Shown here: positions 45,745 through 53,752 of the stretch, one piece after another | Position numbering within the stretch: position 1 is the first letter of the stretch | How the letters are laid out: each line of letters opens with the position of its first letter | From: an uncultured Oscillospiraceae bacterium | Lineage (GTDB): Bacteria > Bacillota > Clostridia > Oscillospirales > Oscillospiraceae | DNA length: 53,752 nt | Direction of reading: 5' to 3' | Assembly (NCBI GenBank): GCA_934591745.1 | Contig: CAKTPQ010000008.1 | Span: 1 to 53,752, forward strand | The notes under the pieces: model-generated | Seen by the model: only the letters and a program-made list of their open reading frames with translations | Told to the model about the DNA's origin: nothing | Database searches by the model: none | Translations under genes and position numbers: made by a program

Positions 45745-46851
45745 TCAGTTGTCGTTGTAGTGCTCCTCGCTGAAGGCACGGCCCCGTGCGTAGGGGCGCT
45801 GGCCCACGCGGCCGGCCTCGGTGGCGCTGCCGCGGTGCTCGCCGACGGAGGAATTTTTCTTCTTCTGCTGGGGCTGGGGCTTTCTGTCACCCTTGGCAGA
45901 CGCCAGCTGCTGGTTGTAATTCTCGCGGGCCGCCTGCATCTTGGCATAGCGTTTCTCCCGCTTTTCCCGCTCCTTGTCCGTCTCCTCACGATCCAGGATC
46001 TTATTGAAGTGCTTGTTGAGGAACAGCTCCTGGATACAGGAGAAGCCGGCGTTGCAGATCCAGTACACACACAGGGCGGCGGGGAGGATGTAGCCCATCC
46101 ACACCGTCATCAGGGGCATCATGTACATCATGGCCTTGCTGGAGCCGTTCATCTGGGTGTTCCCGTTGCTCTTCATGGAGATCATGGTCATCAGGAACTG
46201 CAGGCCGGCGGAGATCAGCGGCAGGATGAGGATGCCGATGACGGGCCAGCCGCCGGAGGGGAACTGGCTGAACAGGTCCTTGCCCACGGAGGACAGATCC
46301 ATGCCCAGGAAGTTGTAGTCCAGATCGACGAGTCCGGCGAACTTGCCGTCGAAATCGGCCCAGTGCTCGTGGATGAACTTGGCCAGATAGATCTGCTCAT
46401 AGGCAGCGGCCTGACCCTCTGCCGCGGCGGTGTAGCCCAGAGATGCCGCCAGTGTGGTGATCTCGTCGATCACAGTCTGGGACAGGCTCATGAAGTAGCG
46501 CAGCGGGGTACGGATGATGTAGTACAGGGCGATGAGGATGGGGAACGGGATGAAGGACCACAGGCAGCCGGACATGGGGTTCACACCCTCACGGGCATAG
46601 AGGTCGGCCATCTCCTGCTGCTGCTTTTCCTTGTTGTTGGCATACCGCGTCTGGATATCCTTGATCTTGCCCTGCATGCGGTTCATGCGCAGCATGCTCT
46701 TCTTGCTCTTGAGCTGGAAGGGCAGCAGCACCAGTTTTACCATCAGGGTGAACAGGATCAGCGCCACGCCGTAGGAGCCTGTCCAGGTGTAGAACAGGCG
46801 GGTCAGCCACGCGAACGGTACGCAGATGTAGTATCCGAGTTGTGCAAACAT
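45745..46851 (-). CDS. yidC: Membrane protein insertase YidC/OxaA
   Basis: 368 residues. The Oxa1 core shows GSYGVALILFTLMVKLVLLP, the cytoplasmic hairpin (LRMNRMQGKIKDIQTRYANN), and MMYMMPLMTVWMGYILPAAL. It has an extended periplasmic loop (about 125-205) and a long basic, Gln/Lys-rich C-terminal tail (about 300-368) that may contact ribosomes. It lacks the lipoprotein signal seen in many Bacillus SpoIIIJ proteins. It inserts proteins into the membrane, together with or without SecYEG. Confidence 0.96.
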   Translation of the reverse strand: MFAQLGYYICVPFAWLTRLFYTWTGSYGVALILFTLMVKLVLLPFQLKSKKSMLRMNRMQGKIKDIQTRYANNKEKQQQEMADLYAREGVNPMSGCLWSFIPFPILIALYYIIRTPLRYFMSLSQTVIDEITTLAASLGYTAAAEGQAAAYEQIYLAKFIHEHWADFDGKFAGLVDLDYNFLGMDLSSVGKDLFSQFPSGGWPVIGILILPLISAGLQFLMTMISMKSNGNTQMNGSSKAMMYMMPLMTVWMGYILPAALCVYWICNAGFSCIQELFLNKHFNKILDREETDKEREKREKRYAKMQAARENYNQQLASAKGDRKPQPQQKKKNSSVGEHRGSATEAGRVGQRPYARGRAFSEEHYNDN

Positions 46852-46896
46852 GGGTGATCTCCTTCGTTGTAAAATAGAACGAGGCTTTCAGGTTTT

Positions 46897-47109
46897 TCAG
46901 GGCACCGGGTCATACCAGCCGCCCTTGTGGAAGGGGTGACACCGCAGAAAGCGCTTCAGCGCCAGCCAGCCGCCCTTGGCCGCCCCGTACTTCTCAATGG
47001 CTTCCAGCGCATATTGAGAGCAGGTGGGCACAAACCGGCAGGTAGGGGGGAAGAGAGGGGAAATGGCCCGGCGGTAAAACCGGATGAACCGCAGCAGAAG
47101 TCCTTTCAT
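46897..47109 (-). CDS. yidD: Membrane protein insertion factor YidD
   Basis: 70 residues. [24 protein letters not shown] contains the family block P-x-x-CR-x-x-PTCS-x-Y, and the end is [14 protein letters not shown]. It is a small amphipathic protein that assists membrane insertion alongside YidC. The ATG overlaps rnpA by four bases. Confidence 0.95.
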   Translation of the reverse strand: MKGLLLRFIRFYRRAISPLFPPTCRFVPTCSQYALEAIEKYGAAKGGWLALKRFLRCHPFHKGGWYDPVP

Positions 47110-47450
47110 ACGTCCTCCCGCATAAGGCCCAGCTGCGCAAGGCAGCGCAGATACTGCTTTTCCAACTTGGCATAGGGCATGTCCACGGCCCGGACACGGG
47201 CCACGGCAATGACGTCGTACCCGGGGAGCATATCCTGCTTATGCAGGCGGTACAGCTCCCGCAGACGGCGGCGGACACGGTTGCGCACCACCGCGTGTCC
47301 CAGCTTTGTGGACACGGTGACGCCCAGCCGGCTCAAGCCCTGCCGGTTTTTCATGCAGTAGACCACCACACCGCCGGAGACGGCGGAGCGGCCCTTACGA
47401 TAGATGCGGCGGAAATCGCCGTTTTCCTTTACCGTTATGCGCGGATCCAT
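47106..47450 (-). CDS. rnpA: Ribonuclease P protein component
   Basis: 114 residues. The RNR motif is in [17 protein letters not shown], and the central sheet [10 protein letters not shown] and [11 protein letters not shown] are typical. It assists RNase P RNA in 5' maturation of tRNA. GAGGGAAC precedes ATG 47450. In the 128 bp between rpmH and rnpA a hairpin (47513-47520 with 47532-47539) may be a processing site. Confidence 0.96.
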   Translation of the reverse strand: MDPRITVKENGDFRRIYRKGRSAVSGGVVVYCMKNRQGLSRLGVTVSTKLGHAVVRNRVRRRLRELYRLHKQDMLPGYDVIAVARVRAVDMPYAKLEKQYLRCLAQLGLMREDV

Positions 47451-47578
47451 ACGTTCCCTCTTTTTCCGGTATCCTTGGCGGACGCACCGCGTTTTTCCGG
47501 AGAAACACCAATAGGGACGGCAGCAGCTCCACCGTCCCTCAAGGCTTTATCTCACTGTGCGATGCACTTTCCGCGACC

Positions 47579-47713
47579 TCAATGGGTCAGGCGAGCGCGG
47601 CCCTTGGCACGACGGCGAGCCAGCACCTTGCGGCCGTTGCGGGTGGCCATTCTCTTGCGGAAGCCGTGCTCCTTGGAGCGCTGGCGCTTCTTGGGCTGAT
47701 AGGTACGGAACAT
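47579..47713 (-). CDS. rpmH: 50S ribosomal protein L34
   Basis: 44 residues: [18 protein letters not shown], then [20 protein letters not shown] and RARLTH, an unmistakable L34. The ATG at 47713 has GGAGGTG nine bases upstream. It is the first gene of the rpmH-rnpA-yidD-yidC-jag operon; the promoter at 47841-47869 leaves a leader of about 120 nt with hairpins (for example 47775-47809). Confidence 0.97.
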   Translation of the reverse strand: MFRTYQPKKRQRSKEHGFRKRMATRNGRKVLARRRAKGRARLTH

Positions 47714-47840
47714 TGCATGACACCTCCATTTAGAAAAATATCCGGCGACGGAGCGATGCCGCCGCTCTTACTCGACAGCAGAGGACCTGTGTTCCCTGCC
47801 GCAGTCGACATGGTAAACGCCTAAAAACGGCGCGGAATAC

Positions 47841-47869
47841 ATTATACATAACGAAAACCGGCCTGTCAA
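47841..47869 (-). promoter_or_regulatory. Consensus sigma-A promoter of the rpmH operon
   Basis: Minus strand TTGACA (47864-47869), 17 bp, TATAAT (47841-47846): both hexamers are perfect, the strongest promoter in the window. Confidence 0.95.
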
Positions 47870-47945
47870 CATAAAATTCCGTGCTTTCCTCCGAAAACCG
47901 CCTGCCGCAGCGAAAAGAAATATGCTTTATATTTAGAATATGTAA

Positions 47946-47974
47946 TAGACTTTTTCCACAGCTTCTGGTATAAT
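47946..47974 (+). promoter_or_regulatory. dnaA promoter overlapping a DnaA-box-like site
   Basis: TATAAT (47969-47974) with TG one base upstream (extended -10); -35 TAGACT (47946-47951) is weak. TTTTCCACA (47952-47960), one base off the DnaA box, lies between the two, fitting autorepression by DnaA. Confidence 0.75.
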
Positions 47975-48043
47975 TACAAAGGGTTTTTTCGCCCTCTTTA
48001 CATAGGAGAGAAAACACACAGGATATGGAAAGGAGAGCTTCCT

Positions 48044-49360
48044 TTGAAATCACTGTCAGATCTGTGGGACAGCATACTCTCCCGCCTCAGCGGAGAGCTG
48101 TCCGACACCACCATCAAGACCTGGTTTGACGAGATCTCCGTGGTGACCATGGAGGATTCGGCGCTGGTGCTCCATTGCAGCAACGCCTTTAAGAAAAATA
48201 CCGTGGAGGCCCGGTTCCTGCCGCAGATCAAGGCGGCGCTGAAGGACATCTTCTCCACGGATATGGAGGTCAAGATCCTCAGCGACGAGCAGCTGGCCGC
48301 CTACCACGGCGTGGCGCCCGACCGGCCGGGGGATCTGTTCGACTCCGACGCCTTCACCTTCGAGACATATGTGGTAGGCCCCCAGAACAAGCTGGCCTAC
48401 GCCGCCGCAAAATCCGTAGCGGAGAAGCCGGCGGAGAGCTACAACCCTCTGTTCATCTACGGCGATTCCGGCCTGGGCAAGACCCACCTGCTGTACGCCA
48501 TCGCCCATCTGGTGAACCGGCGGCGGCCGGAGGCGCGGATCGTCTACATCAAGGGCGACGACTTCACCAACGAGCTGGTCAGCTCCATCCGGGAAAACCG
48601 GAACGCGGAGTTCCGCGAGAAATACCGGGAGGCCACGGTGCTGCTGGTGGACGATATCCAGTTCATCGCCGGCAAGATCCAGACGCAGGAGGAGTTCTTC
48701 CACACCTTCAACACCCTGTACGAGTCCGGCAAGCAGATCGTGCTGACCTCCGACCGTCCGCCCCGTGAGATGACGCAGCTGGAGGATCGTCTGCGTACCC
48801 GTTTCGAGTGGGGTCTGATGGTGGACGTGGCGCCGCCGGACTTTGAGACGCGGCTGGCCATCATCCAGAACAAGGCCGCCGCGCTGGGCGTCAAGCTGCC
48901 CGCCGAGGTTTCGGACTACATCGCCGAGAACGTCACCTCCAACGTGCGGCAGCTGGAGGGTACCCTCAACAAGATCCTGGCCTACCGGGATCTGCTGGGC
49001 GATCAGGTGGACGAGGAGGCCGTGGGCCGGGCTGTCCGGGATATGCTGCTCAAGAGCAACGAATATGTCCCCTCCCCCAAGATCATCATCAGCTATGTGG
49101 CCAAGTACTACCATCTGGACGAGGATACCATCCGCGGCCAGAGCCGCGGGCGGGACGTGGTCACCGCCCGTCAGGTGGCGATCTACCTGATCCGGCGGAT
49201 GAACGGCCTGCCTATGAACGACATCGGCAAGGAGTTCAGCAACCGCGACCACACCACCATCCTCCACTCCCTGCAAAAGGTGGAGCAGCAGATGCAGTCC
49301 GATCCGGTCTTTGCCGAGCGGGTCAAGGAGATCACCACCAACATCAACAACAAGCGGTGA
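48044..49360 (+). CDS. dnaA: Chromosomal replication initiator DnaA
   Basis: 438 residues, starting with TTG (GGAGAG seven bases upstream; no in-frame ATG fits). Domain I is at 1-75, the AAA+ domain has Walker A GDSGLGKTH and Walker B LLVDDIQFI, and domain IV ends with the DNA-binding signature RDHTTILHSL. DnaA binds its boxes and melts the origin. The rare start codon and the DnaA-like site in the promoter both point to limited, self-controlled synthesis. Confidence 0.98.
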   Translation: MKSLSDLWDSILSRLSGELSDTTIKTWFDEISVVTMEDSALVLHCSNAFKKNTVEARFLPQIKAALKDIFSTDMEVKILSDEQLAAYHGVAPDRPGDLFDSDAFTFETYVVGPQNKLAYAAAKSVAEKPAESYNPLFIYGDSGLGKTHLLYAIAHLVNRRRPEARIVYIKGDDFTNELVSSIRENRNAEFREKYREATVLLVDDIQFIAGKIQTQEEFFHTFNTLYESGKQIVLTSDRPPREMTQLEDRLRTRFEWGLMVDVAPPDFETRLAIIQNKAAALGVKLPAEVSDYIAENVTSNVRQLEGTLNKILAYRDLLGDQVDEEAVGRAVRDMLLKSNEYVPSPKIIISYVAKYYHLDEDTIRGQSRGRDVVTARQVAIYLIRRMNGLPMNDIGKEFSNRDHTTILHSLQKVEQQMQSDPVFAERVKEITTNINNKR

Positions 49361-49605
49361 GTTTTTCCACAAATCCCGTGGAATCCACAGGGAAAAAGAG
49401 TGGACAACGTGAAAAAGGAAAAAACGGTGGATAATCCACACCTGGTTTCCAGAAAAGCGGTGGAAAAGAAACCGTTGGAAAAACAGGGAAAAACGGGGAT
49501 TTCCACATTCCGTGACCCCTACGACTCCTGTTACTAAAAAAAGATTAGTTTATGTTTTGATTCTGAAAAATATGCCTGCCAATTACAGAAAGGATTGAAA
49601 ACGAG
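49361..49605. other. Probable replication origin (oriC), dnaA-dnaN gap
   Basis: A cluster of sequences close to the DnaA box TTATCCACA: TTTTCCACA (49363-49371), GAATCCACA (49381-49389), TAATCCACA (49432-49440) and ATTTCCACA (49499-49507) on the plus strand, and TTATCCACC (49426-49434) and TTTTCCACC (49459-49467) on the minus strand. GTGGAT-A-ATCCAC (49427-49439) is a palindromic pair. The right end (49531-49604) is A/T-rich and could be the unwinding element. Another box lies upstream of dnaA at 47952. Confidence 0.85.
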
Positions 49606-50718
49606 ATGCTGAAATTTTCCTGCGAAAAAACGCTGCTGCAGCAGGCCGTCAGTACCGTATCCCGCGCCGTGGCTGCCAAAAGCTCCATCCCCGCGCTGGA
49701 GGGTGTGCTGCTGGAGGGCGACACCCAGCTGACGCTGTCCGGCTACAATATGCAGACCGGTATCCGCACCGCCATCCCCGCTGAGATCCATCAGGAGGGG
49801 CGCATCGTCCTGAATGCCCGTCTGTTCGGCGAGATGATCCGCCGTCTGCCCGACGATATCGTGGTTTTCTCCGCCGATGAGAAATATGTGGTCAAGCTGG
49901 TCTGCGGCGACGCCAGCTTCGAGCTGCCCGGTCTGTCCGCCGACGACTATCCGGAGATGCCCACCGTGGACGATGAGTTCTCCGTGTCCATCCAGCAGCG
50001 GACCATGAAGGCCATGATCAACCAGACCAGCTTTGCGGTGTCCACCAACGAGGCCCGGCCCATCCATACCGGCGCCCTGTTTGAGATCGGCGATGCAGGG
50101 CTGACCATGGTGGCGGTGGACGGCTTCCGTCTGGCGCTGCGCCGCGAGCCGCTGGAGCGTATCGACGGCGGCGCGTTCCGTTTCGTGGCGCCGGGAACGG
50201 CTCTCAACGAGGTGGAGAAGATCTGCGCCGATACCGACGCGCTGCTGACGGTGGTGCAGGGCAAGCGCCATCTGATGTTCGAGGTGGAGAACACCCAGCT
50301 CATCTGCCGCCGTCTGGAGGGTGAATTTCTGGATTACCGCAACGCCATCCCCAAGAACAACCCCATCTGCGTGGAGGTGGAGACGAAGGCGCTGCTGGAA
50401 AGCCTGGATCGCGTGTCCGTGGTCATCAGCGAGAAGCTGAAAAGCCCCGTCCGCTGCCTCTTTGATATGGACAAGGTCTATCTATCCGCCCGCACCGGCA
50501 ACGGTGAGGCCAAGGATATCTGCCCCGTCAAGGGCGACGGCCGGGAGCTGGAGATCGGCTTCAACAACCGCTATCTCATGGACGCTCTGCGGTATGCGCC
50601 GGCGGACAAGGTCCATATGCAGCTGAACACCGGCATCTCCCCCTGCATCATCACGCCGGTGGACGGCGGGGACGAGTTCCTCTACATGGTGCTGCCCGTC
50701 AGACTGAAGGCGCAGTAA
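49606..50718 (+). CDS. dnaN: DNA polymerase III beta subunit (sliding clamp)
   Basis: 370 residues. KSSIPALEGVLLEGDTQLTL near the N-terminus, ARPIHTGALFEIGDAGLTMVAVDGFRLALR in the middle (shown here as GLTMVAVDGFRLALR) and the C-terminal clamp-partner pocket ending EFLYMVLPVRL identify the clamp; three repeated domains are expected. It encircles DNA and tethers polymerase III. The ribosome site (AAAGGA) is rather far (about 11 bases). Confidence 0.97.
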   Translation: MLKFSCEKTLLQQAVSTVSRAVAAKSSIPALEGVLLEGDTQLTLSGYNMQTGIRTAIPAEIHQEGRIVLNARLFGEMIRRLPDDIVVFSADEKYVVKLVCGDASFELPGLSADDYPEMPTVDDEFSVSIQQRTMKAMINQTSFAVSTNEARPIHTGALFEIGDAGLTMVAVDGFRLALRREPLERIDGGAFRFVAPGTALNEVEKICADTDALLTVVQGKRHLMFEVENTQLICRRLEGEFLDYRNAIPKNNPICVEVETKALLESLDRVSVVISEKLKSPVRCLFDMDKVYLSARTGNGEAKDICPVKGDGRELEIGFNNRYLMDALRYAPADKVHMQLNTGISPCIITPVDGGDEFLYMVLPVRLKAQ

Positions 50719-50807
50719 AAGGGATATGTCGCGCTGCCTGCGTCCGGCGCTCCTGCCGCACACAGGGAGAACACGGGACTTCCCTTTTATACAAAATGGT
50801 ATAAGGA

Positions 50808-50813
50808 TATAAT
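50808..50813 (+). promoter_or_regulatory. -10 element immediately before yaaA
   Basis: TATAAT at 50808-50813, only six bases from ATG 50820; a weak -35 (TTTTAT, 50785-50790) is 17 bp upstream. An alternative extended -10 is TATAAG at 50800-50805. Confidence 0.55.
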
Positions 50814-50819
50814 ACAGCT

Positions 50820-51038
50820 ATGGAAATGATTGAGATCACAACGGAATACATCAAATTACAGGATCTGCTGAAGTTCGCCGCAGCGGTACAGACCGGCGGC
50901 GAGGCCAAGATGGTCATTCAGGAGGGCGAGGTCACCGTCAACGGCGAGGTCTGCGCCATGCGGGGACGGAAGATCCGTCCCGGCGACGACGTGTGCTTCA
51001 ACGGCCAGCACTATACGGTCACCTATGCGGCTCGATAA
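50820..51038 (+). CDS. yaaA: S4-domain protein YaaA
   Basis: 72 residues. An S4 RNA-binding domain: YIKLQDLLKFAAAVQTGGEAK, IQEGEVTVNGEVCAMRGRK and IRPGD. In Bacillota this small gene sits between dnaN and recF; its product is thought to act on ribosomes. ATG 50820 or ATG 50826 could be the start; no clear ribosome site is present, and the -10 is so close that the mRNA may be leaderless. It overlaps recF by 14 bp. Confidence 0.92.
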   Translation: MEMIEITTEYIKLQDLLKFAAAVQTGGEAKMVIQEGEVTVNGEVCAMRGRKIRPGDDVCFNGQHYTVTYAAR

Positions 51039-52128
51039 GCTGACGCTGGACGGCTGGCGGAACTACCAACGGCAGACGCTGGCTTTTGACCAGCGATGCA
51101 ACGTCATTTACGGCGAAAATGCACAGGGAAAGACCAACCTGCTGGAGGCCGCCGTGTACCTCTCCTGCGGAAAAAGCCCCCGCGCCCACGGCGACCGGGA
51201 GCTGATCGGCTTTGAACGGCAGGATGCTTCCCTTACCGGACAGATCTTTTCGCGGGACAGAGCGTTCACCACGGAGATACAACTTTTCTGCGGCAAACGG
51301 CGAAAGATGACGGTGAACGGCGTACCTGCCAAAACCGGCGCGGCGCTGTCCGACGTGCTGCACACCGTGTTCTTCTGCCCGGAGGATCTGTTCCTCATAC
51401 GGGCGGGGGCGGCGGAGCGCCGGCGTTTCATGGATCTTTCCCTGTGCCAGCTTCGTCCCCGGTATGCCGAAGCGCTGGCGGAGTACACCCGGCTCCACGA
51501 GCACAAGACCCGTATTCTCCGGGACAGTGAGGAGCATCCCCAGCTTTTGCAGATGCTGCCGGATTTCAACGAACGGCTGTGCCGTGTGGGCGCGGTGCTG
51601 ATCAGCTACCGGGCGCGGTACTGCGTGTCGCTGGCGGAGTACGCACGGCAGGCGCATTTTGAGTGCTCCGGCGAAAAGGAGGAGCTGACGCTCCTGTACC
51701 GGACGGTGAAGACCGTGGAGGATCCCTTCGCGCCGCAGGAGCAGATATGTGAGGCGCTGCGGCGCCATCAGGAGGCGCATCTGGCGGCGGAGCGCGCCAG
51801 CCGGCTGTGTCTGTCCGGCCCCCACAAGGATGATGTGGAGGTGCTCATCAACGGACGCAGCGCCCGGCAGTACGGCTCGCAGGGGCAGGTACGCACGGCG
51901 GCGCTGAGCCTGAAGCTGGCGGAGCGGGAGATCCATAAAAACGCCGTGGGCGAGTATCCGGTGATGCTGCTGGACGACGTGCTCAGCGAGCTGGATCCCC
52001 GGCGGCAGGAATACGTCCTGAACCGGATACAGGGCGGACAGGTGTTTATCACCTGCTGTGAGAACGACCGGCTGGACACCATGCTGCATGGCCGGGTGTT
52101 CCATATCCGGAATGGGGAGGTGCTGTAA
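51025..52128 (+). CDS. recF: DNA repair and recombination protein RecF
   Basis: 367 residues. SMC-like ATPase: Walker A YGENAQGKTNLLEA, signature LSGPHKDD, Walker B with VMLLDDVLSELD. LTLDGWRNYQ is the family N-terminus. RecF helps load RecA at gaps and stalled forks. It starts inside yaaA, and its TAA stop overlaps the remB ATG. Confidence 0.97.
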   Translation: MRLDKLTLDGWRNYQRQTLAFDQRCNVIYGENAQGKTNLLEAAVYLSCGKSPRAHGDRELIGFERQDASLTGQIFSRDRAFTTEIQLFCGKRRKMTVNGVPAKTGAALSDVLHTVFFCPEDLFLIRAGAAERRRFMDLSLCQLRPRYAEALAEYTRLHEHKTRILRDSEEHPQLLQMLPDFNERLCRVGAVLISYRARYCVSLAEYARQAHFECSGEKEELTLLYRTVKTVEDPFAPQEQICEALRRHQEAHLAAERASRLCLSGPHKDDVEVLINGRSARQYGSQGQVRTAALSLKLAEREIHKNAVGEYPVMLLDDVLSELDPRRQEYVLNRIQGGQVFITCCENDRLDTMLHGRVFHIRNGEVL

Positions 52129-52391
52129 TGGCGTACCTGCATATCGGACAGAACGTGATGCTGGAGGATAGGCGCATCATCGGCATCTTTGATCTGGACA
52201 ACACATCCACTTCCAAAATAACAAGGGCATTTCTGGACGGCGCGGAGCGTGAGGGCGTGGTACAGACCGCCTGTGAGGATATCCCTCGGGCGTTTGTGGT
52301 ATGCGACCACCCCTACCACCGGCAGATCGTTTATATATCCCAGCTGAATTCCCAGACGCTGCAAAAACGCGCTCAGGGGAAAGGAGAATAG
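52128..52391 (+). CDS. remB: RemB-like regulator (DUF370, extracellular matrix protein B)
   Basis: 87 residues. MAYLHIGQNVMLEDRRIIGI and FDLDNTSTSK match RemB (YaaB) of the recF-gyrB region in Bacillota. RemA relatives bind DNA and control biofilm genes; RemB's own role is less known. GGGGAGGTG inside recF serves as ribosome site. It overlaps recF by one base and precedes gyrB by 4 bp. Confidence 0.88.
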   Translation: MAYLHIGQNVMLEDRRIIGIFDLDNTSTSKITRAFLDGAEREGVVQTACEDIPRAFVVCDHPYHRQIVYISQLNSQTLQKRAQGKGE

Positions 52392-52395
52392 TATA

Positions 52396-53752
52396 TGGCA
52401 GATATGGAAAAGAATGTCGCGGGAAACGAGTACAACGCGGCGGAAATACAGGTGTTGGAGGGGCTGGAGGCTGTGCGTAAGCGGCCCGGTATGTATATCG
52501 GCTCCACCAGTGCCAGCGGCCTGCACCATCTGGTCTATGAGATCGTGGACAACTCCATCGACGAGGCGCTGGCGGGCTTTTGTACCGATATCCATGTGAC
52601 CATCAACGACGGCAACACCATCACCGTCAGCGATAACGGACGCGGCATCCCTGTGGACATACAGGCCCAGACGGGCCGACCCGCGCTGGAGGTGGTGTTC
52701 ACCGTGCTCCACGCCGGCGGCAAGTTCGGCGGCGGGGGCTACAAGGTCTCCGGCGGCCTGCACGGTGTGGGCGCCAGCGTGGTCAACGCCCTCAGCGAGT
52801 GGCTGACCGTGCAGGTACACAAGGACGGCAAGATCTACGAAATGCGGTTCTCCCGGGGACACATCACCCAGGAGATGCGGATCGTGGGCGAGACGGATCA
52901 CACCGGCACTACCGTCACCTTCAAGCCCGACCCGGAGATGTTCGATACGCTGGACTACGAGTATGAGACGCTGCACACCCGTATGCGGGAGCAGGCGTTC
53001 CTCAACGCCGGTCTGCATATCACCATCACCGACGCCCGCCCCGGCAGAGAGCAGTCCGAGGCCATGTGCTATGAGGGCGGCATCCGGGAGTTCGTCACCT
53101 TCATCAACCGGAACAAGACCCCGCTCCATGAGGAGGTCATCTACCTCTCCGGCGCCAAGGGCGACAGCACGGCGGAGATCGCCATCCAGTACAACGACGG
53201 TTATAACGAGACCATCGTCTCCTTCGCCAACGACATCCATACGCCGGAGGGCGGTATGCACGAGACGGGCTTCAAGGCGGCGCTGACCCGCGTGCTCAAT
53301 TCCTACGGCCTGAAATACGGCATGATCAAGGAGGGCGACAAGGTCTCCGGCGAGGACGTCCGGGAGGGCATCACCTCCGTTATCTCCGTGAAGCTGACGG
53401 AGGCCCAGTTCGAGGGCCAGACCAAGGCCAAGCTGGGCAACGCCCACATCCGTACGTTGGTGGACAGCATCGTCAACGACCAGCTGGCGGTGTATCTGGA
53501 GGAGCATCCCGTGGTGGCCCGCACCATTCTGGATAAGGCCATGACCGCCAACCGCGCACGGGAGGCGGCACGCAAGGCGCGGGAGTCCATCCGCCGCAAG
53601 ACGGTGCTGGGCGGCGCGGCCATGCCGGATAAGCTCCGGGACTGCAACGAAAATAACCCCGAGCTGACAGAGCTGTACATCGTGGAGGGCGACTCCGCAG
53701 GCGGCTCCGCCACGGCGGGACGGGACAGCCGTTTTCAGGCCATCCTGCCCCT
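52396..53752 (+). CDS. gyrB: DNA gyrase subunit B, 5' part
   Basis: The first 452 codons are present and the gene continues beyond the right edge. GHKL ATPase motifs are EIVDNSIDEALAGF, DNGRGIPVDI and GLHGVGASVVNALS; the transducer follows, and the TOPRIM domain begins with YIVEGDSAGGSA just before the edge. AAAGGAG precedes ATG 52396. Together with GyrA it introduces negative supercoils. It is the last visible gene of the yaaA-recF-remB-gyrB unit. ParE is an alternative for such sequences, but position favours GyrB. Confidence 0.97.

Overview
The window is chromosomal DNA from a GC-rich, low-redundancy Gram-positive anaerobe of the Clostridia, most likely Oscillospiraceae (Flavonifractor/Lawsonibacter/Intestinimonas-like; the genus is inference). 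The grounds are a CIRCE-controlled hrcA-grpE-dnaK-dnaJ operon, Bacillota-type rpmH/rnpA/yidD/yidC/jag and dnaA/dnaN/yaaA/recF/remB/gyrB order, sporulation genes (gpr, spoVAC), a T-box leader, pyruvate phosphate dikinase, and the 3' end of a butyrate kinase gene. No rRNA, tRNA, phage, transposase or CRISPR locus was seen.

Layout. 1-1045: tail of butyrate kinase, then a membrane protein with a Pro/Gln repeat and a zinc ribbon, flanked by two nearly identical terminators. 1050-8361: one leftward heat-shock operon starting at a sigma-A promoter with a perfect CIRCE element: hrcA-grpE-(PspC small membrane protein)-dnaK-dnaJ-PHP phosphatase-rpiB-glycosidase-like membrane protein. 8400-20390: single genes and short units: AI-2E-type permease, M32 carboxypeptidase, two acetyltransferases, a phosphopantetheinyl transferase, a Gfo/Idh oxidoreductase plus ROK kinase facing a GntR regulator, gap, a histidine-kinase-like protein without its phospho-acceptor histidine, and mnmA. 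20424-28213: ppdK; then holB-ricT-HAD phosphatase; then an M23/LysM/G5 cell-wall protein with a textbook WalR-type site at its promoter. 28240-30999: a T-box leader controlling a lipoprotein gene and glyS. 31056-40842: nadE, gpr, rpsT, a 61-residue sorting-signal microprotein, a lipoprotein, a large RND transporter, ferredoxin-hemW, spoVAC and an unknown gene. 41080-41341: a 108-bp tandem repeat whose hairpins covary. 41339-44729: radical SAM-mutY-tdk-radical SAM operon.

44863-53752 is the replication-origin region: rpmH-rnpA-yidD-yidC-jag run left, dnaA-dnaN and yaaA-recF-remB-gyrB run right, and DnaA-box-like sequences lie on both sides of dnaA, mostly between dnaA and dnaN. gyrB runs off the right edge.

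The genes are mostly housekeeping. The parts that repay a second look are regulatory or structural: the covarying 108-bp repeat, the T-box unit with a lipoprotein inserted before glyS, the passenger-less sortase substrate, the degenerate kinase, the WalR-type box, sporulation-type promoters in front of gpr and spoVAC, and an RNA-sense hairpin between dnaK and dnaJ. All identifications are from reading the sequence; no searches were run.
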